64,000 nucleotides of DNA from Euryodendron excelsum (taxonomy: Eukaryota > Streptophyta > Magnoliopsida > Ericales > Pentaphylacaceae): the NCBI GenBank assembly GCA_033060915.1, contig CM065384.1, forward strand, positions 29,761,001 to 29,825,000, in the 5' to 3' direction. The notes beneath the pieces were generated by a model. The model was not told the origin of the DNA, ran no database searches, and saw only the letters and a list, made by a program, of their open reading frames with translations. This document shows, piece after piece, positions 1-12,469 of the stretch (within the stretch, counting starts at the first letter, position 1; each line of letters starts with the position of its first letter). A program made the translations under genes and the position numbers.

Positions 1-3000
1 TAGGCTTCAGCATCAAATAAGCTTTTAGAGCAGTTACTATACATGTGATTCATCGTGCCTAGTGACCACAAATGTGATTAATAGTTAACTGGTAATGTTT
101 TATTTGTAATCATTATTCTATTAAGCAGTGACTGTGTGACATTTCAACTGACAACTACCATCAGTCAAAACAGTAACTGTCCTCAAAATACAGTACTGTA
201 GCCTTTCCCTCTTCCATATAACTCTGATCTCTATGTAAATAATCGACAGAGCTGCCTATCACGCTGTCAATCGATTAAGAACAACATAAATTCTGATAGT
301 ATACTTTTTGCATATAATAATGTGTTTGATATTTGCTATATCACTCTTATGATTTGTGTCAAAGCTTTATCAAATTCTTCTTTTATATGGCTGATTCTTT
401 TTGGCAATAAAGCGTGTTCAATGGGTCATAGTATAGTGAATTCCTCATCGCATTTTATTAAAAATAAATGCGATGGTGGGATGGTCAATGATGACTTCAT
501 AAAAATTCTTTTGGAGGTTCGTAAAGATGTCTCGTCAGAGAAAAGTGCCAACACTACTTTCGTTGCCTTAATTTCAAAGAAATGCACATTAGAGATTTAC
601 GCCGGGTGGATAGCTTTTACAACATAATTCTGAAAGCGTTGCTACAAATAATGAGAGAAAAAAATATTTAAAAATATTAAATAATAATAAAATAAGTAAA
701 TAAAAATGAAGTAGGTGAGGCAAAATTTTAACGAACTAATTTTAAACTTCAAACTTGAAAAGAATCTTTTTAATTATGAAAGAATAAGGGGCAAATGAAT
801 TGATCGAGAAAGATGTATTCTTAGATCGTGATTTTGGTCAGGTCATTTCAGAAAAGAAAACTCTCTCTAATTTGTCATTTTTATAAGAATTCTATTGTGT
901 AAGTATAGAATTTTCCATTTTTATGACATGCACTAGTTAAACAACACTAATCTAATTTACCCCCTCTGATTAATATAAATAATATTGTTCTATGGCAAAT
1001 CCAATGTTACAATAAATGTTCAATTTTTTTTAAAAAAAACATATTTTGGGCAGGTGTTATAATTCCTCAAATTTCTTGTTTTGTGATGCCAGCACTTGCT
1101 TCAATGTGAAAAATGACTTTCTGAGTTTTATTTTTTATTTTTAGAACTCTATATTAAGGAATGAAGAGGTCCTCAAATGAGATTTAGACACACTTTTTAA
1201 GAATAAAAAATAAAATTCAATCAAGCTTAGTTTCACGAAAAGTAGAATGCAGTCACATTTTCAAATTACTAGTCATATATCAGGAAAAAAATCATTAAGC
1301 GTTAATTCTTTATAATTTTTTTATGCTAAATTATATAACTAAGCAAAATTCGGAATTTTATATTCTTTGTAACAAGAATAAACAAAAATTCATTAAAAAA
1401 AAATTTGTTTCTTATGGTACAAAGCTTTTTCTTTATTTATTTCTTTTTTTTTTTTTTTTGCCATTGTCGTGCAAGCTATTTCACTTCTAGTAATTTAACT
1501 ATGTGATTAGCAGTAAACTATAATAAAATTTTCCATTGGTAATTTAAACAAGAAAATTTCAACTCTCTTCTTCTCCACTATGATGGCAATATTTGTAGTA
1601 TTAAGAAAGAAAAACAACCGGTTTTCCACGTGTCAAAAAAATTCTGTCTGCAAGAGGCACATATAATGGTTTCGTGAGACAATGGACAAAGACATGTAGC
1701 GATTTCAAAACCTTGAAATCTCTCAAAATTTAAAGCAGAAGAGATGTGACTGAAAGGATACTATCTAAGGTAAATGATAGTTGCATACCAACAAAAAAAA
1801 CAAAAAAAAGAAGAGATTTGCACATAGTTGTAAAACGAACTAAGTGACACGAATTTCGCTCATTAAAAATTCGTTCGTGATTGATTTATTTTGTAAATAA
1901 GCTTAGATTGAACACATTTGAAGGGCTTAGAAATTTTTTAAACTCAGCTAGAACTCAACTTGATAAACTTATATACACTAAAAAAACTTAAACAACTCAA
2001 ACTCAACTCAATTAAAGTTTTTTTACGATAAAGTCAAAACTTAAAAAAAAATCAAGTTTTAACACATTTTGAATGACGTTAAGATTATTAAAACAAATTT
2101 AAATAAACTATTGCTCCGCCTGACCCGTTTGTAGTTCTATTTGTACTTTGCAAGTGGCCGATTTTGAAAACTTCAATATTACCCTTCGTCATATAATTTA
2201 CTCTTAAATAATATAAAACAAAAATATTATTGAACTGTAAAAAGTGGCTCAAGTAGCCGTATATACTGGGCCTCCTATTGAGTAAATCTCTTAATGCGAT
2301 TGTCATGCATTGTACTGGCCATTGTGATTCATGGTAAGTCTCACGTGATACTCGTAAATACTAAAAAAAAAAAGAAAAAAAAGGAACACTATAATGATCG
2401 CAATGGTTGCGAAACAAGTGCGCAGAACTATGTAAGAGCAAGGGGCCTGGCCCTCCTGATTTTTTAAAATTTGCTTAAATCCTATAGGTGTAATTTTTAT
2501 ATATTATAAGATATAGTGTATTATTTCTCTCAAAATTCAAAATGTTCAACCTTAACAACTCAAAATTTCCTATCTATAAAAAAAATATACATATATATAC
2601 TTAAAATTTAACAATTTTTACTTTCACTCTCTCAATAAATTTCTTGACCCATAACATGTGAGGATAGTTGGCTGATAAAGTGTACAATTTTAGCCTTCAC
2701 CTAACCTTCCTCATTTCATTTACTCCTCTGTGACTGTCTGGGGCTGGTAGTTCTTGCCTTCATATGCCACCATATGGCGGAGCCAGGCATTTTACACTAG
2801 GGGCCAATTGATAATTGATGAATATAGTTTATAAATTTATTCCACAAAAGTCAAAAAAAAAATTGCAATTGAGTCGAAACAAATGCTTTTTTTTTATTTT
2901 TATATTTAAATTCCAGTGCAATAGCATTTGGATACTTGCTAGTTGCTACCTTTTTAAGGTGCAAAGCTCCTCTACATACTTTAACATCCAAAATTCTTGA

Positions 3001-3890
3001 GAGTTTTCTTATTATGCTAGGTGTTGATAAATCAAATCCAATAGATAATATTATTATTTTATTTAAACTCATGATTTTCTTTTGTTAATTTTGTTCAACT
3101 TTAAGCGAAATTGTAGGTTTAAATGAGACAACATCAATAAAATATGATTTACGTTTATTAACACGTGATGTAGTGAGCTATGATATCTAGAGACTGGAGT
3201 ATTTTGAACATTAAATTTTAAAGAGAGTCGAACCCCTTTTTAATTCTATGCAAGTTGCCTAAATTAAGTTGAATATTTTAAAATCAAGATCACAGTTCTA
3301 TTTATTAGCGTACATATATTCATCATCAAAACAATATGTGGGTGATTTTTATTTTTATTTTTATTTTTCAAAACTTTCAAGGATGCAATAGCCCTTCTTG
3401 ACACTCAACGGCATCGACTCTTAGAATTTATAAGCAAGTCATCATTCATGTAATACATGGTGTTTATATGATTCTAATACTATATGAGTTTGAGTGAGTA
3501 GGCGATCGAAAGGCTAAACAATAAAAATAAATAATAAATAAATAAACATAATTATATATGTAAGCCTTGGTATATATTATTTTTTAATGCATATAAATTT
3601 TTTCTACTTTTTTTAATTGGTTTTCTTGCCATCCAAACAGGGCAATGGTGCATGTGATCCTGTCAGTGGGAGCACGTGTCAGCATCGGTAATGACAGAAG
3701 GAAAGCAAAAGGGGTCATTCATGTCCCACACCCAGATTGGAGGCTAATTTTCTTAACAAATCGTTATTTTGAATTTTATTTTCAACGTAGAGTTTGAATA
3801 AAGTTAATGTTAGAACTCAAGTTATGTACTATTTAAAAGTATTTTTCTAGTATTTTTTTCGAATAACAAGTAAATAGGGGAAAGAAAATA
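1..3890. other. AT-rich intergenic DNA, no supported gene
   Basis: No reading frame here shows a recognisable domain, and the longest ones (about 100 codons) look random. The sequence is AT-rich with several poly-A and poly-T runs. Positions 1831-2080 hold a dispersed repeat (separate entry). Around 2430-2470 and 2770-2810 are short stretches of the GGCGGAGCCAGG and AGGGGCCTGGCCC type, which resemble ends of non-autonomous hAT-like elements, but no full element could be delimited. Confidence 0.6.
1831..2080 (-). repeat. dispersed repeat, copy 1 (inverted relative to 61600-61905)
   Basis: This stretch resembles the reverse complement of 61600-61905. Shared blocks include the GTAAAACGAAC start, the AACTCAGCT-AACTC middle and ATACACTAAAAAA. 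Divergence is high, so this looks like two old copies of one dispersed family, not a recent inverted duplication. The family is not identified. Confidence 0.5.
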
Positions 3891-3923
3891 CGAAAAATAC
3901 AAAGAAGGATGTATTTCACCTAG

Positions 3924-4003
3924 CGTTTTTAACGGGAAAAAAATGCTGATATAAATAGCATTTTTTTCTAGTTAAAAACGACACTTGAAATGGCGTTTTT
4001 AAC
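3924..4003. repeat. nested inverted repeat (hairpin) with AAAACG motifs
   Basis: Positions 3924-3947 and 3957-3980 are inverted copies of each other with 22 of 24 positions pairing around a 9-nt loop. The outer 10 nt (CGTTTTTAAC) occur a third time at 3994-4003. The motif TTGAAATGGCG next to it recurs in related form at 51686-51745 and 61366-61380, beyond the coding part of the MULE. It may be subterminal MULE sequence, but no long terminal inverted repeat was found. Confidence 0.55.
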
Positions 4004-4020
4004 TGGAATATAACCTTAAC

Positions 4021-4220
4021 TGCGTTGTAGTTCACTCTCACATTCTCTCTCGTTTTCGTTGTTCTCTCTTGTTCTCATTGTGGTTCGCTTTCGTTCTCTC
4101 TCACTCTCACTCTCACGTTCTCTTTCGTTTTCTCTCACTCTCACGTTCTCTCTCATTCTCAATTTGGCGTTCTTTGTTGATCTCTCTCACTGTCATCTCA
4201 CACAGCTGAAGTCATTGTCT
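4021..4220. repeat. CT-rich low-complexity tract
   Basis: A run of CTCTCT, CTCACTCTCA and TTCGTTCTC units about 170 bp long. Pyrimidine-rich leaders of this type are common in plant 5' untranslated regions. It lies upstream of the first MULE coding sequence, so it may be part of the MULE leader, but no transcript evidence is available. Confidence 0.5.
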
Positions 4221-4300
4221 TAACCTATGAGTAATCGAACACTAGGCAACTTAGTGTTTCGTAGAATAACACTACTTCTAGGTGAGTAGTGAAGAAGGCA

Positions 4301-4590
4301 TTTCCTATTAATCCTGGTATTAGTATGTTTTTAGCTCTTAATTTTTTTTTTTTTTTTGCCCTAGCCTACCTGTGATGAAGTTGAACTTTGAATTAATAAT
4401 GAGAATATATAGTTGTATTTATTATTATTAATAATAAGAATATATAGTTGCATTTGCTATTAATCCTGACATTAGCATGTTTTTAGCCCTCAATTTTTTT
4501 TTTGCCTTAACCTGTGATGAAGCTAAACTTTGAATTAATGATAAGAATATATAGTTGTATTTATTAATGCCTTGTAATCTCTTTTATAGT
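4301..4590. repeat. tandem duplication, about 152-bp unit, 2 copies
   Basis: The block beginning TTTCCTATTAATCCTG (4301) is repeated from 4453 as TTTGCTATTAATCCTG. Both copies run through a poly-T, a GATGAAG-AACTTTGAATTAAT block and GAATATATAGTTG. The copies differ at many sites, so the duplication is not recent. The remainder of 4591-5779 holds nothing recognisable. Confidence 0.7.
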
Positions 4591-5779
4591 GATAATGCGA
4601 GTGAACCCACAGAGAAAGCCCAAAATTTCTTATTGGTTTTCTTAATCTGGCAACAGATTATGAGTGAAAATTTCCAATGGTGTACATATTTTGCATTATG
4701 CTCTTGCATTCCGTGATTAGCTTGATACTTCATTTAGTTTAAATTGAAGAAATCAACATGCAAAAATATCTAATAGAAGTTTGTAAGTCATGGCAAGAAT
4801 GAGCTTAGAACTTGGAATGTATTACTAACATATCAACACTCCATTTAAACCAGTGTGGATGGTAGAGTTTCAAGCTGTCTAGAAGTTGTATATTCTTCTT
4901 CCTTTTTATTTTTTTCCCCTTCCCTTTTTTTTTTTATTCTAATTTGAACCTCGATAAACGATAGATAACCATCCTTTTTTTTTTTTTACCCTTTCTATGG
5001 GCTAAGTAGTATGGGTCAAGTCTAAACCATTTCGAGTGTCATGGTTCTAATTTTGTGTCGGTAATCCCTCCCAAATTCTATAGTGATAGGAGCCTTATGT
5101 AGCCGGTGCGTTGAGTTATTTTTTGCCCGATTATTATTGTTTTTGAACATTGAGAGAAGCAGTCATCCTAGAGTGCAGCCATATTAACCTTTACCTTCTG
5201 GAAACAATCCACTATACGTAAAGGAATTTGTCCTCCTGGCCTTATTCAGATCAATGTTTCAAACTTGAAAAAAGGGTGATTTTATTTTCGAAAGTGTATT
5301 ACTGGTGTGTATGTGCTATAAGTTTTTTTTTTTGAAATGGAGCGGAAGTTTTTTTTCCCCTTCTAAAGCACCAGTGCATATGCACAAGCTTTTAGCTTTT
5401 TTTTTTTTTTTTATGGTTTGTTTGGATGATCAGTTTATAATGAAAGGTCAAACCTATAGAAGTACTACCTTAAAACAATGGTGCTACCTACCCACTTGAC
5501 TATTTTTGCTAGTGGGAGATTGGTCGACACCAATATTTGTGAGTAGAGTGTGGTTTCAATTGGTTGCTGGTGGATGGTTAGCAACCTACTCTGTATATAA
5601 TAACAACTCTAGTTTCGGTCATCATTAATAACCAATACATGTAAATATCTTAATCACTTGTACAATCCATCTTCTTATTTTGAGATATTGGCATAGGAAT
5701 CAATTATAAATACCTTCTAATATATATGTTTGATGGAAGGCACAGTTAAGTAATAATGACAATGGTAATGTTTTATTAG

Positions 5780-5835
5780 GGGGAGAAGATAGTAAAAGAT
5801 CGTCGAGAAAGCATAGCCTATGATATAGAGGCTAG
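5780..5835 (+). pseudogene. MULE transposase, short upstream piece before the Sirevirus insertion
   Basis: Seventeen codons stay open from 5780 (just after an in-frame TAG that doubles as a possible splice acceptor, TTATTAG) to the insertion site. They continue in frame, through one copy of the GCTAG duplication, into the transposase reading at 27228. This supports the claim that the Sirevirus landed in a MULE exon. The piece is too short to identify alone. Confidence 0.4.
5831..5835. repeat. target-site duplication GCTAG (left)
   Basis: Identical to GCTAG at 27223-27227 directly after LTR3. The two copies bracket the whole tandem Sirevirus. Confidence 0.85.
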
Positions 5836-7451
5836 TGTTGACTCTACGCCTTGATTTTGATGATAACTAAATCTTGTGTTAGTTTACTAATGTATTTAAT
5901 TAGTATCCAGATTAATAAGGATTATAATTTAGACTTAAAGTTTGACTTAAAGTTTAATTCATATCGAAATGAATGCATAACACTTATAAGTTCAAGCAAT
6001 GCACCAAGAGTCAATGCCTTGCACCAAAATAGAGCAATTGCACCCATTCAAACTTTAAATAGATGATTTCCATTCGAAGAGATTGAAGGTGCTCAAATAA
6101 AGATTTCATTAAGTGTGAAAAGACTAAATGAAGGTGACTTGAATTCAAAGAGATTGAAAGTGTTTAAAAAGAGGATCCATCGTGTCTGCAAAAATCTCTA
6201 CAAAAAATTCAAATGAGGACTACATCAGAGCTGTGAAGATTCAAGAAAGTTGATATATATTGAGAATGCTCAAAAGTAGATTTCATCAAACTTTTAATGA
6301 AGTAATCCTAAAGAAGAAGATATTGGCATCATGTACATGAAGCGCTATATGGACGAAAAGAACATTAGCGACAAATGGAAAGAGCTCGACAATGAAGAAG
6401 AAAAACTCAGCATTAATAAAAAGAAATTTGGTAGCTCAACAACGAAGAAAATATGATCATCAAAAGAAAAATTCAATCCAAATTGAATGGAAGACATCTT
6501 TAAAGGATTGAAGATTTTGATCTATCATCATACCCCAAAGAGAAGATTCCTTGAAGATCTTAACTGTTTTTGAAGAACATCATATCTAAAAGAAAAGATC
6601 CCTAGAATATCCCCAGATTATTTGAAGCTAAACTGATAAAGGAAAGCGTGAAGAACATTTTCTGGGTGATGTGTCGACACATGGGTTTGAAGTATCGACA
6701 CATAAAAACAGTGGACAAAATCTGGATAATGCAAACTTGATGTGTCGACACATGGAAGGCAAGTGTTGACACCTGGGGACTAATGACTATATTTTTAAAC
6801 GTTATATTGAAGTGGACGTGCATTTAATGAAGCTCTAACAACCTTCAACGGGTGAAATCAATTCAAGGCTTTATATATAAGTCTTTAAATGCATTTATGG
6901 ACAAGAGATATAACATTCACTGATTGATTGAGCTGAACAATTTGAAAATTCTCTTTATCTTCATGTTGGTAGTTTGTGAGCCATTTAATTCCCATTTACT
7001 CTTCATAGTGAGTTAGTATTTCGTTTATATATCCTTCATACACTTGTAAGTGAGAGTTGGAGTGTTCTCTTGTAAAAGAAAAATACTTGTAAGTTGAAGT
7101 GGATCTTGGACAAAACCCTTTGGTGGCTGGAAGAACTTGGGAAGAAGTTCTTGTGTAAAAGTGAGCTAAGCACTTTGGTAATCAGCATCTACTTTGTAAT
7201 TGGAGATTGCATAGTGGAAAGAGACTTCAAGGGGATCTTGGGATGACGACGTAGACCACAAATTGTGGTTGAATCTCGGTAATTCTTGATGTGCTTTCTT
7301 GTGCTCTGTTTCATTTTATTATTGTCTACATTGCATTGCATACATCTTGAATTACTGTTCCATTGATTGGATTAATTTTAATCGATCTTAATTACTTTAA
7401 TTTTTAATAAACCCAATTCACCCCCCTTCTTGGGCTGCTTTTAGGGCAACA
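5836..7451 (+). repeat. Sirevirus LTR1 (1616 bp)
   Basis: Starts TGTTGACTC and ends GGGCAACA two bases before the primer-binding site. It aligns along its full length with LTR2 (19145-20730), with roughly one difference per ten bases by eye over the first 240 bp, so the insertion is old. U3 holds the TGTGTCGACACA palindrome array and a TATA box at 6871-6880. The 3' part contains CACCCCCCTTCTTGGG near the end, also present in LTR2. Confidence 0.88.
6670..6880 (+). promoter_or_regulatory. LTR1 U3: TGTGTCGACACA palindrome array and TATA box
   Basis: Perfect 12-bp palindromes TGTGTCGACACA lie at 6670-6681 and 6741-6752. Degenerate copies are at 6693-6702 and about 6763-6773. An ACAGTGGAC block lies between them. 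A TATA box (TTATATATAA) is at 6871-6880. The same layout is kept in LTR2 (palindromes 19978-19989 and 20028-20039, TATA 20159-20168) and LTR3 (26462-26473 and 26512-26523, TATA 26642-26652), which argues for function as the element's promoter. Confidence 0.7.
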
Positions 7452-7453
7452 CT

Positions 7454-7465
7454 TGGTATCAGAGC
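7454..7465 (+). other. primer-binding site, initiator-Met tRNA type (copy A)
   Basis: TGGTATCAGAGC, the usual plant copia site complementary to the 3' end of initiator Met tRNA. It lies two bases after the LTR end. Confidence 0.85.
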
Positions 7466-7506
7466 TAGTATTGCTGCTGTAGGCTTAACATCCTAGGAAT
7501 AGGTCC

Positions 7507-8605
7507 ATGGCAACCAACTTTGGAAGCTCTCTAGTTGAGGGTTAATCCACAAATAGACCACCTATATTTAATGGCACCAATTACAATTATTGAAAGAATA
7601 GAATGAGAATATACATACAATCTGTTGACTATGAATTATGGAGAATTATCTTAAATGGTCCAAAAATTCCTACAATGAAAGTGGAAAGTGTTGATGTTCC
7701 TAAGCCCGAATCTGAATGGGATGAAAATGATTTGAAACTTTTGCTATGAGATGTTAAAGCCATGAATATTTTGTATTGTGCTCTTGATCCTAATGAATTC
7801 AGTTGTATTTGTATTTGTGAATCAGCTAAGAAAATATGGGATAGATTAGAGGTAACACATAGAGGTACTAATCAGGTTAAGGAATCTAAAATCAACATCT
7901 TAGTCCACAATTATGAATTGTTTAAAATGAAACCGGATGAGTCTATTACTGAAATGTTTACAAGGTTCACCGATATTATTAATGATTTGAAATCTCTTAG
8001 AAATGTGTATCCTAACAATGAGCAGGTAAGAAAATATGAGGTCATTGCCAAAGATTTGGGAAGCTAAGGTTACGGCAATTCAAGAAGCAAAGGATCTCAA
8101 CACATTGCCTTTTGAAGAACTATTAGGCTCTCTCATGACATACGAATTAACTCAAAAGCAACATGCCCAAGATGATGAAGAAAAGAAAATAAGGATAATA
8201 GCATTCAAGTCCACTAGCCACGAAGAGGAACCGACTAGTGATGAGAATGATGATGAGGACATTGATCTCATCACACGAAAATTCAAAAGGTTTATGAAAA
8301 GGAAATGGAAAAGAGGAAAGAAGCATGAGGCCAAAGGAGATTCTAGCAAAGAATCAAACATTATATGTTATGAATGTAAGAAGCCTGACCATATAAAGGC
8401 CGAATGTCCCCTGCTCAAAAAGAAAGGAAGGAAAAACCAAGGGAAGAGGGCAATGATAGCAATGACATCGAGTGACGATGAAAATTCTAGCTCCGAAGAA
8501 GAAGCTGAATCTCAACTGGTGGCTAATCTTTGTCTCTTAGCTTATGAGAAAAAAAATGAGATATCAAATTCAAACTCATCTCAATTTACTTTTAATGAAT
8601 TATAA
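7507..8605 (+). pseudogene. gag: Sirevirus gag, copy A (stops and a frameshift)
   Basis: Capsid-nucleocapsid polyprotein that packages the element's RNA. ATG at 7507 follows the primer site. Stops interrupt near the start (TAA at about 7542, TGA at 7591-7593, TGA near 7748). The main capsid part (WDRLE, INILVHNYELFKMKPDES) reads in frame 1 to about 8030, then a frameshift moves it to the frame open at 8036-8605. The zinc knuckle CYECKKPDHIKAEC (C-x2-C-x4-H-x4-C) is at about 8368-8409, followed by a basic and then an acidic Ser-rich stretch. A CAA to TAA change near 8603 ends the frame early; copy B retains CAA there. Confidence 0.85.
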
Positions 8606-9180
8606 AATGCATTCGATGATTTACTTTTCAAATTAAAAAAAAATGGGAATAAAAAATGGACTCCTCAAAAAGATAGTTTCTACTCTTACCAAAGAAAATG
8701 AGGATTTACAAAAAGAAAATGAATTATTAAAAAATGAAGTTTGTGATTTGAAAGAAAAGATGAAGAAAAACTCTTTTCCAAAGGATTCTTAAAAGTAAAA
8801 CCAAATTTTAAATGATAAAGTTAAAGATTTGGAAAAAACACTTTTTAGATGTGTAAATGGAAAAGAAAAGTTGGATGCAATATTAGGAAAATAAAAGTGC
8901 TCACTAGACAAAGCTGGACTTGATTTTGATCCATTTAAAAGAAGAAAATTTTGTAAAGGCAGATTTGTCTCTTCCACTACAAAATCACAGATTTCATGCT
9001 TTTATTGTCATAAACTATGACACATTGTTAGTAGAAGTTATGCTATGCAAAAATATATTTCTCCTGACAATGTATGGGTCCCTAGAAGGCCATTAAGGAC
9101 TAACCTCCAAGGACCCAAGATGGTTTGAGTACCTAAAGTCAAATGAACTCTTTTGTAGGTATGCCTTCAGGCTAAATACA
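8606..9180 (+). pseudogene. gag-pol linker with coiled coil and second zinc knuckle (copy A)
   Basis: After the premature stop the reading continues in pieces. It has a heptad-like stretch (KENEDLQKENELLK, about 8695-8740) and a second knuckle, CFYCHKL-x-HI, at about 8998-9030, whose last Cys has become Ser here but is kept in copy B. Several stops and shifts are present. A coiled coil and second CCHC between gag and protease fit Sirevirus-type gag-pol proteins. Confidence 0.6.
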
Positions 9181-10780
9181 AGAAAGACTATTGGTACTTG
9201 CATAGCGGATGCTTAAGATATATGACGGGAGATGAAACACAATTCACTTCTCTCTTACCAAAAGATGGAGGATTTGTCACATTTGGAGATAATAGCAAAT
9301 GAAAGATCATCGGTATAGGTAGTGTTGGTAAGAACACTTTCACTTCTATTGAAAGTGTATTGCTTGTTAAAGGGCTCAAACACAATTTTTTGAGCATTAG
9401 TTAACTTTGTGACAAAGAATGCAAGGTTGTATTTAAATCCTCTAAATGTGATGTGATTGACATCAATAATAACAAGACTATTCTCACTGGACATAAACAA
9501 GGCAATATATATATATATATTTGATCTAAATGACTTATCTTCTTGCAAAGTTAAATGTCTTGCTGCTATGAATAGTGATGAAAGTTGGCTGTAGTACAGA
9601 AGACTTGGTCACATTAGCATGAGAATATATTCAAAAGTTTCTAAAAATGATTTGGTCAAAGGACTTCCAAAAATAAAATTTGACAAGGATAGAGTTTGTG
9701 ATGCCTGTCAATTGGAAAAAAAAAAAAACTTGCATTTCTTTTAAGTCCTTGATCATGTTGACCACTTGTAGACTACTATAATATTGCATATGGACTTTTT
9801 TGGACCAACTAAGACTTTTAAGTGTTGGTGGGAAACAATATGCACTTGTTATTATTGATGACTATTCTAGATTTACATGGACATTCTTCTTAGCTCATAA
9901 AGATGAGACAATTGTTTTTTACACAAAATTTTGAAAGAAGATTCAAAATAAAAAAAGTTTTCAATTACTTTTATTAGGACTGATCATGGAGGAGAATTCG
10001 ATTGCAAACCTTTTGAATCATTTTGCGATGAAAATGGTTTTGGTCACAACTTTTTAGCCCCTAGAACATCTTAACAAAATGGAGTTGTTAAGAGGAAAAA
10101 TAGAGTTTTGGAAGAAATAGGTAGAACCATATTTTGTGAAAATGGTTTGCCAAAATACTTTTTGGCTGAAATTGTTAACACAACCTGTTATGTTTTAAAT
10201 CAAATTCTATTTAGAAAATTTTTGAAAAAAAATCTCTTATGAGCTTTAGAAAGATAAGAAACCAAATGTCTCATACTTTAGAGCCTTTGGATGTAAGTTC
10301 TTTGTATTGAATAACAATAAAGGCAATCTCGGCAAGTTTGATGCAAAATCTGACGAGGATGTATTTCTTGGGTATTCAACACATAACAAAACTTATAGAG
10401 TCTTTAACAAGAAGACTCTAGTGGTTGAAGGATCAGTCCATGTCACTTTTGATGAACATACCTCTCTCTCTAGAAATATTGTAAGTGATGATGTAAATGA
10501 GATAGAACAAAATATGGAAAGATTAGATATTCAACCAAGCTTAAATGAAGAACCATAAAAGGAGAAAGAAGTGCAAGAAGCCTTTGCAAGCCAACAAGAG
10601 ATCAATGAAGGTTTACCTATGGAATGGAAGTTTGTGTATAACCATCCTACGGAACAAATTTCCTACGAAACAAATTCTAGGTGATCCTTCACAAGGAGTA
10701 AGAACTCGATCCTCTCTTAGAAATATATGTAATCATCTTGCATTTTTATCACAAATAGAACCTAAGTGTTTTAATTAAGT
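9181..10780 (+). pseudogene. pol: Sirevirus protease and integrase, copy A
   Basis: Protease: WYLHSGC at about 9190 corresponds to the copia WYLDSGC active site, with the catalytic Asp replaced by His, so it is dead. The gag-pre-integrase region follows (RRLGHISM, VCDACQLEK at about 9600-9720, with the zinc Cys pair kept). The integrase core is recognisable around RTDHGGEFD (about 9978) and VVKRKNRVLEE (about 10083), where the expected Glu reads Lys. After it, the linker GKFDAKSDEDVFLGYS (about 10330) is typical of copia pol. An (AT)n microsatellite lies at about 9507-9521. Frameshifts are frequent. Confidence 0.8.
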
Positions 10781-12310
10781 TGAAAATGATGAGTTTTAGA
10801 TTAATGCTATGCAAGAGGAATTGAATCAATTTGAAAGGAATGAGGTGTGACACCTTGTTCCTAGGCCTAATGATTATCCGGTTATTGGAACTAAATGGGT
10901 GTTTAGAAATAAAATGGATGAATCTGGAATTGTAGTAAGGAACAAGGCAAGACTTGTTGCTCAAGGATATAGCCAAGAAGAAGATATTGATTTTGATGAA
11001 ACATATGCTCTGGTAGCTAGATTAGAAGCCATTATATTGTTACTTGGATTCTCATGCTTTAAAGATTTCAAACTATATCAAACGGATGTTAAAAGTATTT
11101 TTCTAAATGGTTTTATTACCGAAGAAGTATATGTTAAGCAACCCCCCGGATTTGAGGGTCCAAAGTTTTCGAACCATGTTTTTAAATTAATAAAAGTTTT
11201 ATATGGTTTAAAGCAAGTCCCAAGGGCTTGGTATGAAAGATTGAGCAAATTTTTGATTGAAAAAGGTTTTTCAAAAGGAAAAATAGATACCACTCTTTTT
11301 ATCAAGATAAAAAAACAATAACATGCTTTTGGTAGTAATATATGTAGATAATATTATATTTGGTACTACTAATGAGTCGTTTTACAAAGAGTTTGCTAAG
11401 TGTATACAGAGAGAATTCAAGATGAGTATGATAGGCGAACTTAATTACTTTCTCGAATTTCAAATCAAGCAATCAAAGGAAGGCATCTTTATTAACCAAG
11501 CCAAGTACATCAAGGATTTGATCGAGAAGTTTGGCATGGAAGATGCAAAGCCCATAAGTCTTCAATAAGTACTACAATAAAATTGGATAGCGATGAGAAA
11601 AGTAAATTAGTAGATACTAAGCTTTATAGAAGCATGATAGGCTCTTTATTATATCTAACTACTAGTAGGCCAGATATAATGTTCAGTGTTTACTTGTGTG
11701 CTCGATTTCAATCAAATCCTAAAGAATCTCATGTTATTGCTATAAAAAGAATATTTCGTTATCTCAAGCACACACCTAAGCTTGTATTATGGTATACAAA
11801 ATGTACATCTTTTAATTTGATTACTTACACTGACAGTGACTATGTAGGGAGTAGAGTTGATATGAAGAGCACAAGTGGCTCTTGCCAACTCCCAAGCAAC
11901 ATGATTGTGTCTTGGTATAACAAGAAATAAAATTCGGTTGTTCTCTCTAGAATTGAGGCTAAATATGTAGCAACTGGTGGTTGTTGTGCTCAAATGTTAT
12001 AGATCAAACAACAGTTAGAAGATTATAGTATCTTGTTTAATCATATTCATATTAGATGTGATAATACTAGTGCTATAAACTTGACCAAAAATCCTATTCA
12101 ACACTCTCGCACAAAGAACGTCGAAATTAGATATCACTTTATAGGAGATCATGTGCAAAAGGGTGGTATTGAACTTGATTTTGAAAGTACAAACATGCAA
12201 TTAGCTGATATTTTTACAAAACCATTGAGTGGGGTTTAGTTCTGAATGATAAGAAGAGAATTGGAAATGAGTGATCCTATGTCTAGATTTGTTGATATTC
12301 ATATTATTTG
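10781..12310 (+). pseudogene. pol: Sirevirus reverse transcriptase and RNase H, copy A
   Basis: RT starts near PRPNDYPVIGTKWVF (about 10860) and includes KARLVAQGYSQEE, FKLYQTDVKSIFLNG and VLYGLKQVPRAWY in one 140-codon open stretch (10899-11321). The catalytic motif reads YVDNI at 11341-11355 instead of YVDDI, losing an essential Asp. RNase H follows: SRPDIMFSV (about 11670), a TYTDSDYVGS block (about 11820-11850) and LADIFTKPLSG (about 12200). A TAG at 12000-12002 replaces the Trp of the LWIKQQL-type motif and is shared with copy B. The domain order is that of Ty1/copia. Confidence 0.88.
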
Positions 12311-12469
12311 TGTTTTAGATATGAACAAATGTGTTACTTGATTGTGTGAATTATATTTCTTGCTTTCATAATTCATTGTATGCTCATAATAGAACATATT
12401 TTCACTCCCAATTGAAAAGCCATCTCCTAGATTCACTTGCACTCAATATGACCTGGTCTGGTTGGATGT

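Noticed and set aside
322..627. 101-codon + strand ORF in the left flank
   Set aside because: No domain or protein-like pattern. AT-rich chance frame.
2430..2810. Non-autonomous hAT-like element
   Set aside because: Two end-like words are present, but no paired termini or 8-bp duplication could be set.
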